Below are positions 1-7,328 of a DNA stretch of 33,979 nt, piece after piece. The position numbers and the translations under genes were made by a program. Under the pieces are notes generated by a model. It was not told where the DNA came from. It saw nothing but the letters and a program-made list of their open reading frames with translations, and searched no databases. This DNA comes from a virus. The number at the start of each line of letters is the position of its first letter. Within the stretch, counting starts at the first letter, position 1. The stretch covers positions 1 to 33,979 of IMG/VR virus record IMGVR_UViG_3300035670_000780; one strand, 5' to 3'.

Positions 1-365
1 GCGATGGTAGCATATTTATCTACGAAGATATCGAAGGGTCGCATCTTGCAGAAATGTGGTCGGCAAAAGACGCTGACCACATCGCCGCCGCATCGCCTGC
101 CGTGGTGTTGGCACTGGTGGCGGAGGTGGCAAAGCTGAAAGCCGAGTCAATCGAAAAAGATATTCAGCGTGCCGAAGGTGTCTTACGCATGTTTCGGTGC
201 GAGCAGCAGGATTTTACCGGCATTTTCAGCGAAGGAGATCTGATCGCTGAAGGGCTTGATAAGCCCGCCGATGTTGACGGGATAACGGCTGGTATTTGGG
301 CAAGTTTTATTGAGCGAAAACAGCTTGAGTGTGAGCAATATAGGAGCCTTGTAAATGAGCATTGA
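1..365 (+). CDS. Ea22/Ead-like early protein, 5'-truncated by window edge (paralogue A)
   Basis: The frame is open from base 3 to the stop at 363-365; the true start lies outside the left edge. If the window is circular, the gene begins at ATG 33664 and totals 152 aa. Residues HIAAASPAVVLALVAEV match the short Ala-rich helix shared by Ea22/Ead-like lambdoid early proteins, whose role is unknown. Beyond that motif the C-terminus differs from its paralogues: there is no CPNCG zinc-ribbon tail but an Asp/Glu/Lys-rich helix. The stop overlaps the start of the next gene by 11 bases, so they are probably translationally coupled. Family assignment rests on the motif alone. Confidence 0.7.
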   Translation, partial: DGSIFIYEDIEGSHLAEMWSAKDADHIAAASPAVVLALVAEVAKLKAESIEKDIQRAEGVLRMFRCEQQDFTGIFSEGDLIAEGLDKPADVDGITAGIWASFIERKQLECEQYRSLVNEH

Positions 366-660
366 AATCACGCCCGCCTTGCTTGCAGAGTGGAAGGAGA
401 AAGCATGGTCCTATGTCGAGTGGGAGAACCTCAAGGGTGAGCACGAGAATCCGCGATACTTTTCTGACAAGGCTAGTTTTGAGCAGATCGCAACGCCCGA
501 TGTGGTGCTGGCACTGGTGGCGGAGGTGGAGCGGTTAAGGAACAGGCTGGACGCCATTGAATGCCCAAACTGCGGCCATCCGCCTAAATTCTGTATGTGC
601 GATGAGCAAACGTCTGGCAATGAAACCAATTTCGTGACCAAAGGGGAGCATAATGGCTGA
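355..660 (+). CDS. Ea22/Ead-like early protein with zinc-ribbon tail (paralogue B)
   Basis: A 101-aa protein with three modules. It has an N-terminal block (IEITPALLAEWKEKA), the central helix (DVVLALVAEVERLRNRLD) and a C-terminal Cys cluster (CPNCGHPPKFCMCD) that could bind one zinc. The first and last modules are nearly identical at DNA level to other genes in this window, so these genes arose by recent duplication and exchange. The central segment is unique. A GGAG sequence lies about 10 bases before ATG 355. Function is unknown; a role in takeover or regulation is only suggested by the early-operon position. Confidence 0.75.
   Translation: MSIEITPALLAEWKEKAWSYVEWENLKGEHENPRYFSDKASFEQIATPDVVLALVAEVERLRNRLDAIECPNCGHPPKFCMCDEQTSGNETNFVTKGEHNG
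361..388 (+). repeat. Paralogue N-terminal DNA repeat
   Basis: The 28 bases that code IEITPALLA recur at 855-882 (identical) and 33673-33700 (one difference). They mark the start of each duplicated Ead-like gene and could serve as crossover sites. Confidence 0.8.
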
Positions 661-859
661 ATCAGAACGATGGAACAAAATAGCTGGACTCTTACAAGAG
701 CTTCATGACTTACTGCCTGATGATCATTCCGAGTTTAAAAAGCGGATAAAGCCTCAGATTGGATATTCCCTTACGGAAGCATCTTATCAGGCGTGGGCTG
801 AACAAAATCTGAGTGTGGCTGAAGAAATGGAAGAAGAGGAGGCCAGCAATGCCGATTGA
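653..859 (+). CDS. Small acidic protein of unknown function
   Basis: A 68-aa product ending in a strongly acidic stretch (EEMEEEEASNAD). It starts inside the end of the preceding gene and its own stop lies inside the next gene's start, so it is embedded in the coupled paralogue operon. It lacks the ITPALL block, the AAASPAVV helix and the Cys cluster of its neighbours. I do not recognise a family. The AAGAGGAGG stretch coding its Glu run also serves as the ribosome binding site of the next gene. Confidence 0.6.
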   Translation: MAESERWNKIAGLLQELHDLLPDDHSEFKKRIKPQIGYSLTEASYQAWAEQNLSVAEEMEEEEASNAD

Positions 860-1127
860 AATCACGCCCGCCTTGCTTGCAGATCGGCGACAGAAGGCTC
901 TAGCTGCAATGGAAAACTCCGAAGGGCAATGGTCGATTGTTGACGGAAAGCATACCAATGGCTGGGGGCTTTGCGTTCACGACCGAGGCGACATTGTGGC
1001 GAGATCGGTAGGTCGAGACCAAGAACTAAAATCGAGAATATTTAGTCACATCGCCGCCGCATCGCCTGCCGTGGTGCTGGCACTTATCGCACGAATTGAA
1101 GAACTGGAGGCTAAGAATGTCAGTTGA
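849..1127 (+). CDS. Ea22/Ead-like early protein (paralogue C)
   Basis: A 92-aa protein with the N-terminal block IEITPALLADRRQKA and the central helix HIAAASPAVVLALIARIEELEAK. It stops there, with no zinc-ribbon tail, so it looks like a two-module version of the family. ATG 849 is chosen because AGGAGG lies just upstream and the protein then starts exactly at the family N-terminus. Bases 855-882 repeat 361-388, and bases 1047-1083 closely repeat the helix coding of paralogue A, showing recent exchange. The unique middle (residues 18-60) may carry the specific function. Confidence 0.7.
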   Translation: MPIEITPALLADRRQKALAAMENSEGQWSIVDGKHTNGWGLCVHDRGDIVARSVGRDQELKSRIFSHIAAASPAVVLALIARIEELEAKNVS

Positions 1128-1509
1128 AATCACGCCCGAAATGCTGAATGACCTAGAACACAAAGCACGTGGCACATGTGATCCACGTTGGGTATTGGTC
1201 AACGGCAATGAAGTGAAGCCAGATCATTATCGTTGGTCTATTGCTGTATTCCCTGACCCAGACGATGCCAAGTTTGTTGCCGCCGCAAATCCTGCCGTGG
1301 TGCTGACGATTATCGATGAAATTAAACGATTAAACGAAAGATATGACGAGCAAAAACTGCTTGCCACTCGCATGATCGAACATGCGGCAGAACAGAAGAA
1401 AGAGATTGAGCGGTTGAGAGATAGGCTGGACAAGCTTGTGTGCCCAAACTGCGGCGATCTTCGCAAATGCTGCATGTGTGATGTCGAGCAACCGGAGGCC
1501 AGTCAGTGA
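1117..1509 (+). CDS. Ea22/Ead-like early protein with coiled coil and zinc-ribbon tail (paralogue D)
   Basis: A 130-aa, more diverged family member: N-terminus SVEITPEMLNDLEHKA, helix FVAAANPAVVLTIIDEIKRL, a longer coiled-coil stretch (KLLATRMIEHAAEQKKEIERL) and a Cys cluster CPNCGDLRKCCMCD. The FVAAANPAVVL wording is the closest in this set to the FIAAANPATVLAL motif of known Ea22-like phage proteins. ATG 1117 follows GGAGG and overlaps the previous stop. The extra coiled coil suggests self-association. Function unknown. Confidence 0.72.
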   Translation: MSVEITPEMLNDLEHKARGTCDPRWVLVNGNEVKPDHYRWSIAVFPDPDDAKFVAAANPAVVLTIIDEIKRLNERYDEQKLLATRMIEHAAEQKKEIERLRDRLDKLVCPNCGDLRKCCMCDVEQPEASQ

Positions 1510-1718
1510 ACTTCAATCAAGTCAACAATAACTCTGGAAATGTAATCAACGTTGCGAGCGAATCAATAGAATTCGATGAAATTTGCCTGCGAAGAGCTAT
1601 TGAAATCAGCAAAACAGGAGTTTACGGGTATTCAATGGCGCATGTGGGCTTAGAACCATTATTGTCAGTTATAAAGGCCAGAATAGCAGAGAAAAGGGGA
1701 AAGAATGATCAAGCCTGA
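1506..1718 (+). CDS. Small protein of unknown function
   Basis: A 70-aa product starting at GTG 1506, which overlaps the previous TGA (GTGA), a coupling arrangement repeated throughout this operon. The N-terminus is Asn-rich (NFNQVNNNSGNVINV) and the C-terminus is a basic amphipathic helix. No family recognised. Support comes from the uninterrupted overlapping arrangement. Confidence 0.5.
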   Translation: MNFNQVNNNSGNVINVASESIEFDEICLRRAIEISKTGVYGYSMAHVGLEPLLSVIKARIAEKRGKNDQA

Positions 1719-1989
1719 ATCCATCACGCAACAGCAGGCCGAACGATTCGCCGAACTCATGGATGCCGATTTTGGGCGGTTTCTAAATGATTATCAGGCA
1801 ATCCCGATCGATAAGTTCGCCAACGCACTGATTCAGGCCGGGATTGTCAGCCCGCCGGTGTGGGTGATCCGCGAAAATGGCGTAAACACCTTTGGCCTAT
1901 TTCCAAAGGAAAACGCAATCGCTTTTCGTGATTCTCTCTATGAGTCTGAAAAATATGCGGTGGAACACTGGAAAGGGCAGTCGGAATGA
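1705..1989 (+). CDS. Early-operon protein of unknown function
   Basis: A 94-aa soluble protein. ATG 1705 lies within the end of the previous gene and follows an AAAAGGGGAAAG purine tract that can serve as ribosome binding site. The first half is helical (QQQAERFAELMDADFGRFLNDY). The second half contains VWVIRENGVNTFGLFPKENAIAF, which looks like a small beta hairpin. It ends with an ATGA overlap to the next gene. No recognised family. Confidence 0.6.
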   Translation: MIKPESITQQQAERFAELMDADFGRFLNDYQAIPIDKFANALIQAGIVSPPVWVIRENGVNTFGLFPKENAIAFRDSLYESEKYAVEHWKGQSE

Positions 1990-2465
1990 GCCAGCCTGAA
2001 TTAGACAGCCCGGATCATTGCCAAATGATTGCTGATGAACTCATGCGATTGTTTGACAATAAGGCAAGCGTGAAAGTTTATAGGGAGCCGGAAAGATGTA
2101 CGATCTTTGTATCTATCCACGACTTTCAAAGAGATTTGAATTGGGGTCACAGGATTTCAGAAATCATCTTGGCTGATCACGGTACAAAATTCGTTGCAGA
2201 GTCCATATACAAAGAGTGCGCAAAAGATTTTGATGACACAAATCCTGAAACCGCCCAGCCTGACCCAATTAACCCCGCTCATTATCAAAACCACCCTTCC
2301 GGCATAGAGTGCATAGAAATCACAGAACATTTCAATTTCTGCCGGGGCAACGCGATCAAGTACATTTGGCGGGCGGGTGAAAAGGGCGATGAAATTGAGG
2401 ATTTAAAAAAAGCACGCTGGTATGTAGATCGAGAAATACAACGATTAGAAAAGGGGGCTTCATGA
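1986..2465 (+). CDS. DUF3310-domain protein with an extra N-terminal domain
   Basis: A 159-aa protein. The C-terminal 65 residues read PINPAHYQNHPSGIECIEI, then HFNFCRGNAIKYIWRAGEKG, then EDLKKARWYVDREI. This is the DUF3310 pattern of many phage early proteins, sometimes annotated as nucleotide-kinase related. Many family members consist of little more than that domain. Here about 90 residues precede it, including CTIFVSIHDFQRDLNWGHR, which I do not recognise. A role in nucleotide metabolism is plausible for the family but not shown here. It overlaps both neighbours by 4 bases. Confidence 0.8.
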   Translation: MSQPELDSPDHCQMIADELMRLFDNKASVKVYREPERCTIFVSIHDFQRDLNWGHRISEIILADHGTKFVAESIYKECAKDFDDTNPETAQPDPINPAHYQNHPSGIECIEITEHFNFCRGNAIKYIWRAGEKGDEIEDLKKARWYVDREIQRLEKGAS

Positions 2466-2698
2466 GCAACCCAAAACAATATGAAATACTTTACGGGATT
2501 CCAACCAGGTTCTACGATCTGGATTTTGTACAGAAATGCAGAGAAGCCGACACAATGTCATCATTTAGAGTGCCTGTAAAACTAGAAGACAAATACGTTT
2601 TAGAGCATATTAACAAGGCAACAGAAAGACTTAACACGTTTTCCGAACGCTCCAAGCAATTTGGGCCAAAAACAATTATTGTTTCGCCTGACATTTAA
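2462..2698 (+). CDS. Small early protein of unknown function
   Basis: A 78-aa protein starting at ATG 2462 inside the ATGA overlap with the DUF3310 gene; AAAGGGGG lies directly upstream. Sequence is mixed, with a basic middle (HINKATERLNTFSERSKQFG) and a C-terminus ending TIIVSPDI. Base composition is more AT-rich than the neighbours. No family recognised. Confidence 0.55.
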   Translation: MSNPKQYEILYGIPTRFYDLDFVQKCREADTMSSFRVPVKLEDKYVLEHINKATERLNTFSERSKQFGPKTIIVSPDI

Positions 2699-2716
2699 CG
2701 AAAAGGATGAAAAAAG

Positions 2717-2827
2717 ATGCCTGAAACAACCCTATCAATCTTTGCCGCTGTGGCCTGCTTTACGCTGTCAGGCATGATGGCGGCATTGGTGGTGATGTAT
2801 CTGCAAGCGATGAAACGGGGGCGATGA
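2717..2827 (+). CDS. 36-aa single-span membrane peptide
   Basis: A short frame from ATG 2717 to TGA 2825-2827. The product has about 22 hydrophobic residues (SIFAAVACFTLSGMMAALVV) followed by a basic end (KRGR), the layout of a single transmembrane helix with a cytoplasmic positive tail. AAGGATG lies 9-15 bases upstream as a ribosome binding site, and the stop overlaps the next ATG (ATGATGA). The position among early genes rather than late genes argues against a holin. Function unknown. Confidence 0.55.
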   Translation: MPETTLSIFAAVACFTLSGMMAALVVMYLQAMKRGR

Positions 2828-3219
2828 TGTTTGACGATAATTTCAAAAGGTATGTGCCACAGGAAAAGATGCTGGAAGTGGCAAGATGGTTTTACGAGTA
2901 TGCAAGGATTGCCAACACGGCCATTTTTGTCATTACTTTTGATTGGCCTGAATACAGAGGATATTTGCTAACAGGGTACACGTTAAATATAAGTTTCATG
3001 CCAGTTGAAGGACTGCCAGACAATATGAGCATTCCGCAATCAGGCAGCAACTTGGCAGTTCATTTGTCACAGCCTCAGATTGATGGGATTCATGTACTGA
3101 AAGACCCATCGGACGCATCAAAAATATTTGATATGAACCCCGTGGCTTTCACCGTTTTGTTGGCTAGAGCCGATGAAATGCGAAATCAACAAATTGCAGA
3201 ACTTGAGGCACAACCTTGA
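2824..3219 (+). CDS. Early protein of unknown function
   Basis: A 131-aa product with two in-frame ATGs at 2824 and 2827; either may be used. It contains aromatic-rich segments (VARWFYEYARIANTAIFVIT) and a C-terminal helix (AFTVLLARADEMRNQQIAEL). No motif identifies it. It overlaps the resolvase gene downstream by four bases, so it is co-translated with a recombination gene. Confidence 0.55.
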   Translation: MMFDDNFKRYVPQEKMLEVARWFYEYARIANTAIFVITFDWPEYRGYLLTGYTLNISFMPVEGLPDNMSIPQSGSNLAVHLSQPQIDGIHVLKDPSDASKIFDMNPVAFTVLLARADEMRNQQIAELEAQP

Positions 3220-3668
3220 AGATTTCTTTCTTCGTCCCAGGCATCGCCAGCCCATCCGGCAGCAAAAAAGCCTTTGCCCATCCGAAAACGGGCCGAATCA
3301 TTGTGATGGACACGGCAAAGCGTAAAACAAGCTGGCAGTCGATTGTCTCTCTGCACGCTCAACAGGCTATGGTTGACGCAGGGGCCAAGCTGACAACTGA
3401 GGCGGTGGCGATGACCATCGACTTCTACTTCCCCCGCCCGAAGTGCCACTATGGCAGCGGGAAGAACGCGGCCAAGATTAAAGACACTGCCCCGAAACAT
3501 CACACGCAGAAGCCAGACCTGACAAAGCTGATTCGATGCACCGAAGATGCCTTGACCGGGATTGTTTATAAGGATGATTGTCAGGTGACGGAACGGTTCT
3601 GTCAGAAACATTGGTGCGGCATAAGTCAGGCTCCGGGCGTCGAAATCACGCTCGAAGTTGTGCTATAA
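3216..3668 (+). CDS. rusA: RusA-family Holliday junction resolvase
   Basis: A 150-aa protein, the usual RusA size. The N-terminus ISFFVPGIASPSGSKKAF matches the first strand and basic turn of the fold. The catalytic region reads KPDLTKLIRCTEDALTG followed by VYKDDCQV. RusA dimers cut four-way junctions using clustered aspartates. The PD and DD aspartates are present, but the usual DxDN or PDxDK motif here reads PDLTK, so the middle acid appears to be Thr. Start is TTG 3216, overlapping the previous stop, with GAGG upstream. It probably resolves recombination or replication intermediates before packaging. Confidence 0.85.
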   Translation: MKISFFVPGIASPSGSKKAFAHPKTGRIIVMDTAKRKTSWQSIVSLHAQQAMVDAGAKLTTEAVAMTIDFYFPRPKCHYGSGKNAAKIKDTAPKHHTQKPDLTKLIRCTEDALTGIVYKDDCQVTERFCQKHWCGISQAPGVEITLEVVL

Positions 3669-3674
3669 TAGCAC
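3660..3674 (+). promoter_or_regulatory. Extended -10 promoter embedded in an inverted repeat
   Basis: Bases 3664-3669 are a perfect TATAAT, preceded by TG at the extended -10 position (TGCTATAAT). The same bases form a 7-bp inverted repeat, GTGCTAT-A-ATAGCAC (3660-3674), that could be an operator. No good -35 is visible. Transcription would be expected to start near 3675-3677, on the next start codon. Confidence 0.5.
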
Positions 3675-3675
3675 C

Positions 3676-3873
3676 ATGCCAACAAAGAAATTCATCAACT
3701 TTCAATACCGACACCCTGATAAACTCGTTACGCGGGTCGTGTCGGCGATTTGTAAAGATGATGGCAATTTCAGGATCTCTGAGATTTACGAAGAGGAGAT
3801 CACACCGCTTCAGCGGTTCCATAAATGGGGCGAAATTAACGAGCCAACTATCGTTGATTTCCCAAACAAATAA
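3676..3873 (+). CDS. Small protein, possibly from a leaderless mRNA
   Basis: A 65-aa protein starting MPTKKFINFQYRHPDKLVT. ATG 3676 has no Shine-Dalgarno sequence and lies seven bases after a TATAAT box, so its message may begin at the start codon. The product mixes basic N-terminal residues with an acidic middle (EIYEEEITPLQRF). No family recognised. Its own promoter and 3' AT-rich flank separate it from both the early operon and the terminase operon, suggesting a regulatory or moron-like gene. Confidence 0.55.
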   Translation: MPTKKFINFQYRHPDKLVTRVVSAICKDDGNFRISEIYEEEITPLQRFHKWGEINEPTIVDFPNK

Positions 3874-3929
3874 AACTTTTTTTATTTGCGATTGCGGTAA
3901 TTTTTTTTAGCGTTTAGTGTCAATATTTA
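3874..3929 (+). other. AT-rich spacer with weak hairpin and T tracts
   Basis: This gap contains an imperfect AT hairpin (CAAATAAAA / TTTTATTTG arms, about 3866-3888) and two runs of seven or eight T. It may end the upstream transcript and start the late transcript, but the hairpin is low in GC and I cannot place a clear -35/-10 pair. Confidence 0.3.
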
Positions 3930-4355
3930 ATGGATTCGTTGTCAGAAGAATTATCTGAAGATCAGATTAACCGACGGGCTGAAGCGCAGGTCAGAGTGTA
4001 CCTGGGCGGGCAGACGGTTGAACTGGTCGGCATGATGCCACCCGACGGCTGGCGAGAGTCAAGCCAGAAAGCACCTTGCGGGGTCTGCGACAGTGGCAGG
4101 AGCCTTGAGAAGATCAAGCCCGCCATCTGCCTCAAGTGCCTGCGAGCCGACAAGAAATTCGACGCGGTTCTGCAAGCTGCTGCAAGGTGGGAGCAACGCC
4201 AGTATGCACTTCAGAAGGTCATCAGCGAGGCACGCATCAAGCGTAATGCCGAAATGCAGCGACTGACCGGCAACAAGCGACGAAACAAGGGTGCCCAGCC
4301 GGGCCGCGGTGCGATTGAATCGATGGTCAATCTGCGGGGGCGGGTGGACTGGTGA
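3930..4355 (+). CDS. Zinc-finger protein upstream of terminase
   Basis: A 141-aa protein. Residues about 50-72 contain CGVCDSGR, then AICLKCLRADKKF, two CxxC pairs that fit one zinc ribbon. The C-terminal half is highly basic (RNAEMQRLTGNKRRNKGAQP), consistent with nucleic-acid binding. Position directly before the terminase genes suggests a late regulator, a DNA-end protein or part of the packaging start complex; none can be chosen from sequence. ATG 3930 is the first start after the AT-rich spacer. Confidence 0.65.
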   Translation: MDSLSEELSEDQINRRAEAQVRVYLGGQTVELVGMMPPDGWRESSQKAPCGVCDSGRSLEKIKPAICLKCLRADKKFDAVLQAAARWEQRQYALQKVISEARIKRNAEMQRLTGNKRRNKGAQPGRGAIESMVNLRGRVDW

Positions 4356-4406
4356 CAATATCGGTAGTTTCACCGATGATTGCACCGAAAAAAGCACCGT
4401 AATGAA

Positions 4407-4715
4407 ATGGCAAACCTTAATCCTGACAGGTCAGGACTTCGACCGCCTTGGAAACCGGGCGAAAGCGGCAACCCAAAAGGCAGGCCCAAACGACCGGATA
4501 TGAATGAGGCCCTTGATAGGGTTCTGGTTAATTCGCCAGATTTACTCGACAAGCTGGTTGAAGTCGGATTGAAACAAGCCTTGGGTGGCGACTTTCGTTA
4601 CTGGCAAGCCATCTACGACAGACTGAATGGCAAGGTTGCCGCAAGCGATCAATCAGGCGATACCTTAAACAATTACGATGATGACCCTGAGCCAGCCCCG
4701 GAACAGCTTGATTAA
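4407..4715 (+). CDS. Small-terminase candidate (DUF5681-like)
   Basis: A 102-aa protein with the N-terminal signature RPPWKPGESGNPKGRPK, typical of DUF5681 proteins encoded just before phage large terminases. A helical middle follows (MNEALDRVLVNSPDLLDKLVEVGLKQALGG, given here in part by its key hydrophobics), with an acidic tail DDDPEPAPEQ. It overlaps the large terminase start by 38 bases. The small subunit would recognise phage DNA and load the motor. ATG 4407 is chosen because the family N-terminus begins there; a TTG at 4380 would extend it by nine residues. Confidence 0.65.
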   Translation: MANLNPDRSGLRPPWKPGESGNPKGRPKRPDMNEALDRVLVNSPDLLDKLVEVGLKQALGGDFRYWQAIYDRLNGKVAASDQSGDTLNNYDDDPEPAPEQLD

Positions 4716-6024
4716 AGCTGGTTTATGGCAGTTTTTAGAGCGTGTCAGTCCAAATCATCAATGGAATCCGAATCACCTTAAACTCTGCCGCAATCGGCTT
4801 GACCGGGTAACTAACGGCGAAATCACACGGCTAATGCTTTTCCTGCCACCACGGCACGGCAAAAGCGAACAATCAACGATTCATTACCCGGCCTATCGAC
4901 TACTCCGCAATCAAACCATGCGGGTTATCGTCGGGGCCTATAACCACAGCCTCGCATGCACGTTCAGCCGACAGACAAGGCGGCTCGTTAGTCGGTTCGG
5001 TTTTCAGTTCGCCAACGATTCAAATAAACAGAATCAGTGGTCAAGTATCCACGGCGGCGGGTTGTATGCCGTGGGTGTCGGGTCGGGGGTAACTGGCTAC
5101 GGTGCCGATCTGGTGGTTATAGATGACCCGGTGAAGAGCCGTCAAGAGGCTGAATCGCCAACTTACCGGGCGAGAGTGCTGGATTGGTATCAAAACGATC
5201 TTTATACGCGACTGCATCCCGGCGCGGCCATTGTGCTAATCATGACAAGGTGGCACTCGCTCGACCTTGCAGGCCAACTACTGGAAGAAGCGAATAACGG
5301 CGGCGAAAAGTGGGACGTAGTGAGCCTGCCAGCCATCGCCGAAGAAGGTGACACGCTCGGCAGGGAGCCGGGGGCGGCACTCTGGCCAGATCGCTACACC
5401 GTCGCAGACTTCGACAGAATTAAAAAGGCCATTGGTAGTTATGCTTTTTCTGCTCTTTATCAACAGCGTCCTAGCCCTAGATCTGGAGGCTTCTTCCGTC
5501 ACGAGTGGCTACCTGTTATTTGTGGTGATAGTGATGCAGGTCTTAAATGTCGTGCTTACGACACGGCAGCTACTCCGGGTGCGGGCGACTACACCGCCGG
5601 TGTCAGAGTGTGCCGAATCGGTGATCGATACAGAATCACCCACGTGGTTAGAGGGCAGTGGTCACCAGCCCAACGGCGAACCATCCAGCGACAGACAGCC
5701 GAGATAGACGGGCTGCAAACCATCGTCCACCTTGCTCAGGATCCCGGTGCGGCGGGCGTCGATCAGGTGGAACAGGACAAGATCAACTTGGCAGGGTTCG
5801 CAACTGTTTCCGCCCGGCCTACAGGTTCGAAAGAAGTGCGGGCCATGCCGTTCGCCGCGGCTTGTGAAGCTGGCCTTGTAGAGCTTGAACGAGGCGACTG
5901 GAACCGAGCCTTTATTGACGAATTGTGCAGCTTCCCAACCGGTCAGCATGACGACCAAGTGGATGCCGCAGCCGACGCATTTAACTACTTGAGCAGAAAC
6001 GGCTCTTTTCAGTGGTTTTCCTAA
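4678..6024 (+). CDS. terL: Terminase large subunit
   Basis: A 448-aa packaging motor. ATPase: Walker A PPRHGKSE at residues 57-64, Walker B LVVIDD at 145-150, and coupling motif TRWHS at 190-194. Nuclease (RNase H fold): YDTAA with Asp295, QDPGAAG at 354-360 and HDDQVDA around 424-430. All key residues are present and the size is normal. It cuts concatemeric DNA and pumps it through the portal. The ATG doublet at 4678/4681 lies inside the small-terminase candidate, indicating coupling. The portal gene starts six bases after the stop. Confidence 0.95.
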   Translation: MMTLSQPRNSLIKAGLWQFLERVSPNHQWNPNHLKLCRNRLDRVTNGEITRLMLFLPPRHGKSEQSTIHYPAYRLLRNQTMRVIVGAYNHSLACTFSRQTRRLVSRFGFQFANDSNKQNQWSSIHGGGLYAVGVGSGVTGYGADLVVIDDPVKSRQEAESPTYRARVLDWYQNDLYTRLHPGAAIVLIMTRWHSLDLAGQLLEEANNGGEKWDVVSLPAIAEEGDTLGREPGAALWPDRYTVADFDRIKKAIGSYAFSALYQQRPSPRSGGFFRHEWLPVICGDSDAGLKCRAYDTAATPGAGDYTAGVRVCRIGDRYRITHVVRGQWSPAQRRTIQRQTAEIDGLQTIVHLAQDPGAAGVDQVEQDKINLAGFATVSARPTGSKEVRAMPFAAACEAGLVELERGDWNRAFIDELCSFPTGQHDDQVDAAADAFNYLSRNGSFQWFS

Positions 6025-6029
6025 ACTAA

Positions 6030-7328
6030 ATGCCTGACTATAACCCCCTCAACTGGTTCCGCTCCAAGTCTCTCAGGACGGGCGTTACCGCTGATTCTAC
6101 TGAAATTGACGTGTCGGCATGGTCAGTCGATGTGATCAACGCATTAAGCGATGATTACGCCAACCTCGCCCGGCCTTATTGCGATAATCCCGTCATTCGT
6201 GCCGCTATTGAGGCGATGCGGCGGAACGTCAGCAAGGCCACGTTGCAGGTCGGTTATTACGACGAAGAGGGCGGATTTGAGCCGGTAGATCATCCGCTGC
6301 TGCAAATCTGGAAAGAACCGGCACCAGGCGAGACTGAATCAACGCTCGTTGAGTTTATCTATCAACAGCTTTTGGAAGATGGGAACGCCTACGTTCCCGC
6401 CATCTCTGACAGAGACACCCAGACCGGCGGCACGATCAGAGAGCTTCAGCCCATCCCTTACAGTTGGCTGCAAGTGCCGACATACGGGCAGGCCATCGGC
6501 GAAATCACCGAATACCCATTCGTCGGCTTTGATGGCGGCAGGGGCTTCCAGTTCACAACCCCGCGCGAGCGAATGCTGCATTTCCGGGTCGGTAAGTCAT
6601 CCACCACAGCCGCTAAGGGGCGTTCACCGCTTGAAGCGGTCAGGGCAGAGTTGGCACTGATCAAGCTGACAGCGATTTATGAAACAACCATCTTGAGTCG
6701 TTCCGGCGTCCCTTCATGGCTGGTCAGTCTGACCGGCACGGGGGCGCAGATGATGACATCTGACAACATCGCAGTCTTACAGTCTGACATCAAGCGGGCT
6801 GTGTCTGGCAAGGGCGTCGGCAGGCCATTGATCTTCAAAGGTGGTGAGCTTGACATTAAAACGCCGGGATTCAGCCCAAAAGATTTATCAGTTCAGGAAA
6901 TGACCGAAATCGCAGTCGCCCGCGTCTGTGGTGTCTTGGGCTGGTCTCCAATGTCATTAAAACAGCCTGACACCGGCAAAACCTACTCAAATCTGATTGA
7001 AGCCAATCGGGCAAGCTGGCGAGATGCGATTATTCCTTTCCTTGAACTCTTGTCTATGCAGCTTACAAGGCTTGTGCGAACGCTTCCGACCGGCTATGAC
7101 GGCGCGATTGCTCAGCCTGATAGCATGCTCACAGTCAGGTTTGATACCAGCCAGATTGAAGAACTGGCAGCAGACACGAAAGCCTTGTCAGACAGGGCGG
7201 TGGCCTTGTATCAATCCGGCCTGTTATCGCTCAATGAAGCTCGGCAGATTATGGGCTACGCTGAAATTGAATCACAGGACACGCCAGCCGAGGCCGCTGA
7301 AGATCAAGCAGAGGGTGAGGCTGAATAA
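6030..7328 (+). CDS. HK97-type portal protein
   Basis: A 432-aa protein with portal-family features: early segment YCDNPVIRAAIEAMRRNVSK, then LEDGNAYVPAI, then LIFKGGELDIKTPGFSPKDL and a VCGVLGWSPMSL turn followed by NLIEANRASWRDAIIPFLELL. The portal is the dodecameric ring at the capsid vertex that docks terminase and later the neck. The C-terminus is acidic and Ala-rich (AEAAEDQAEGEAE). Size is typical. The next gene starts in the ATG that overlaps the stop (TAATG). Confidence 0.93.
   Translation: MPDYNPLNWFRSKSLRTGVTADSTEIDVSAWSVDVINALSDDYANLARPYCDNPVIRAAIEAMRRNVSKATLQVGYYDEEGGFEPVDHPLLQIWKEPAPGETESTLVEFIYQQLLEDGNAYVPAISDRDTQTGGTIRELQPIPYSWLQVPTYGQAIGEITEYPFVGFDGGRGFQFTTPRERMLHFRVGKSSTTAAKGRSPLEAVRAELALIKLTAIYETTILSRSGVPSWLVSLTGTGAQMMTSDNIAVLQSDIKRAVSGKGVGRPLIFKGGELDIKTPGFSPKDLSVQEMTEIAVARVCGVLGWSPMSLKQPDTGKTYSNLIEANRASWRDAIIPFLELLSMQLTRLVRTLPTGYDGAIAQPDSMLTVRFDTSQIEELAADTKALSDRAVALYQSGLLSLNEARQIMGYAEIESQDTPAEAAEDQAEGEAE

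Noticed and set aside
4291-4503. 70-aa plus frame at the small-terminase start
   Set aside because: Frame conflicts with the DUF5681 signature in the neighbouring frame.
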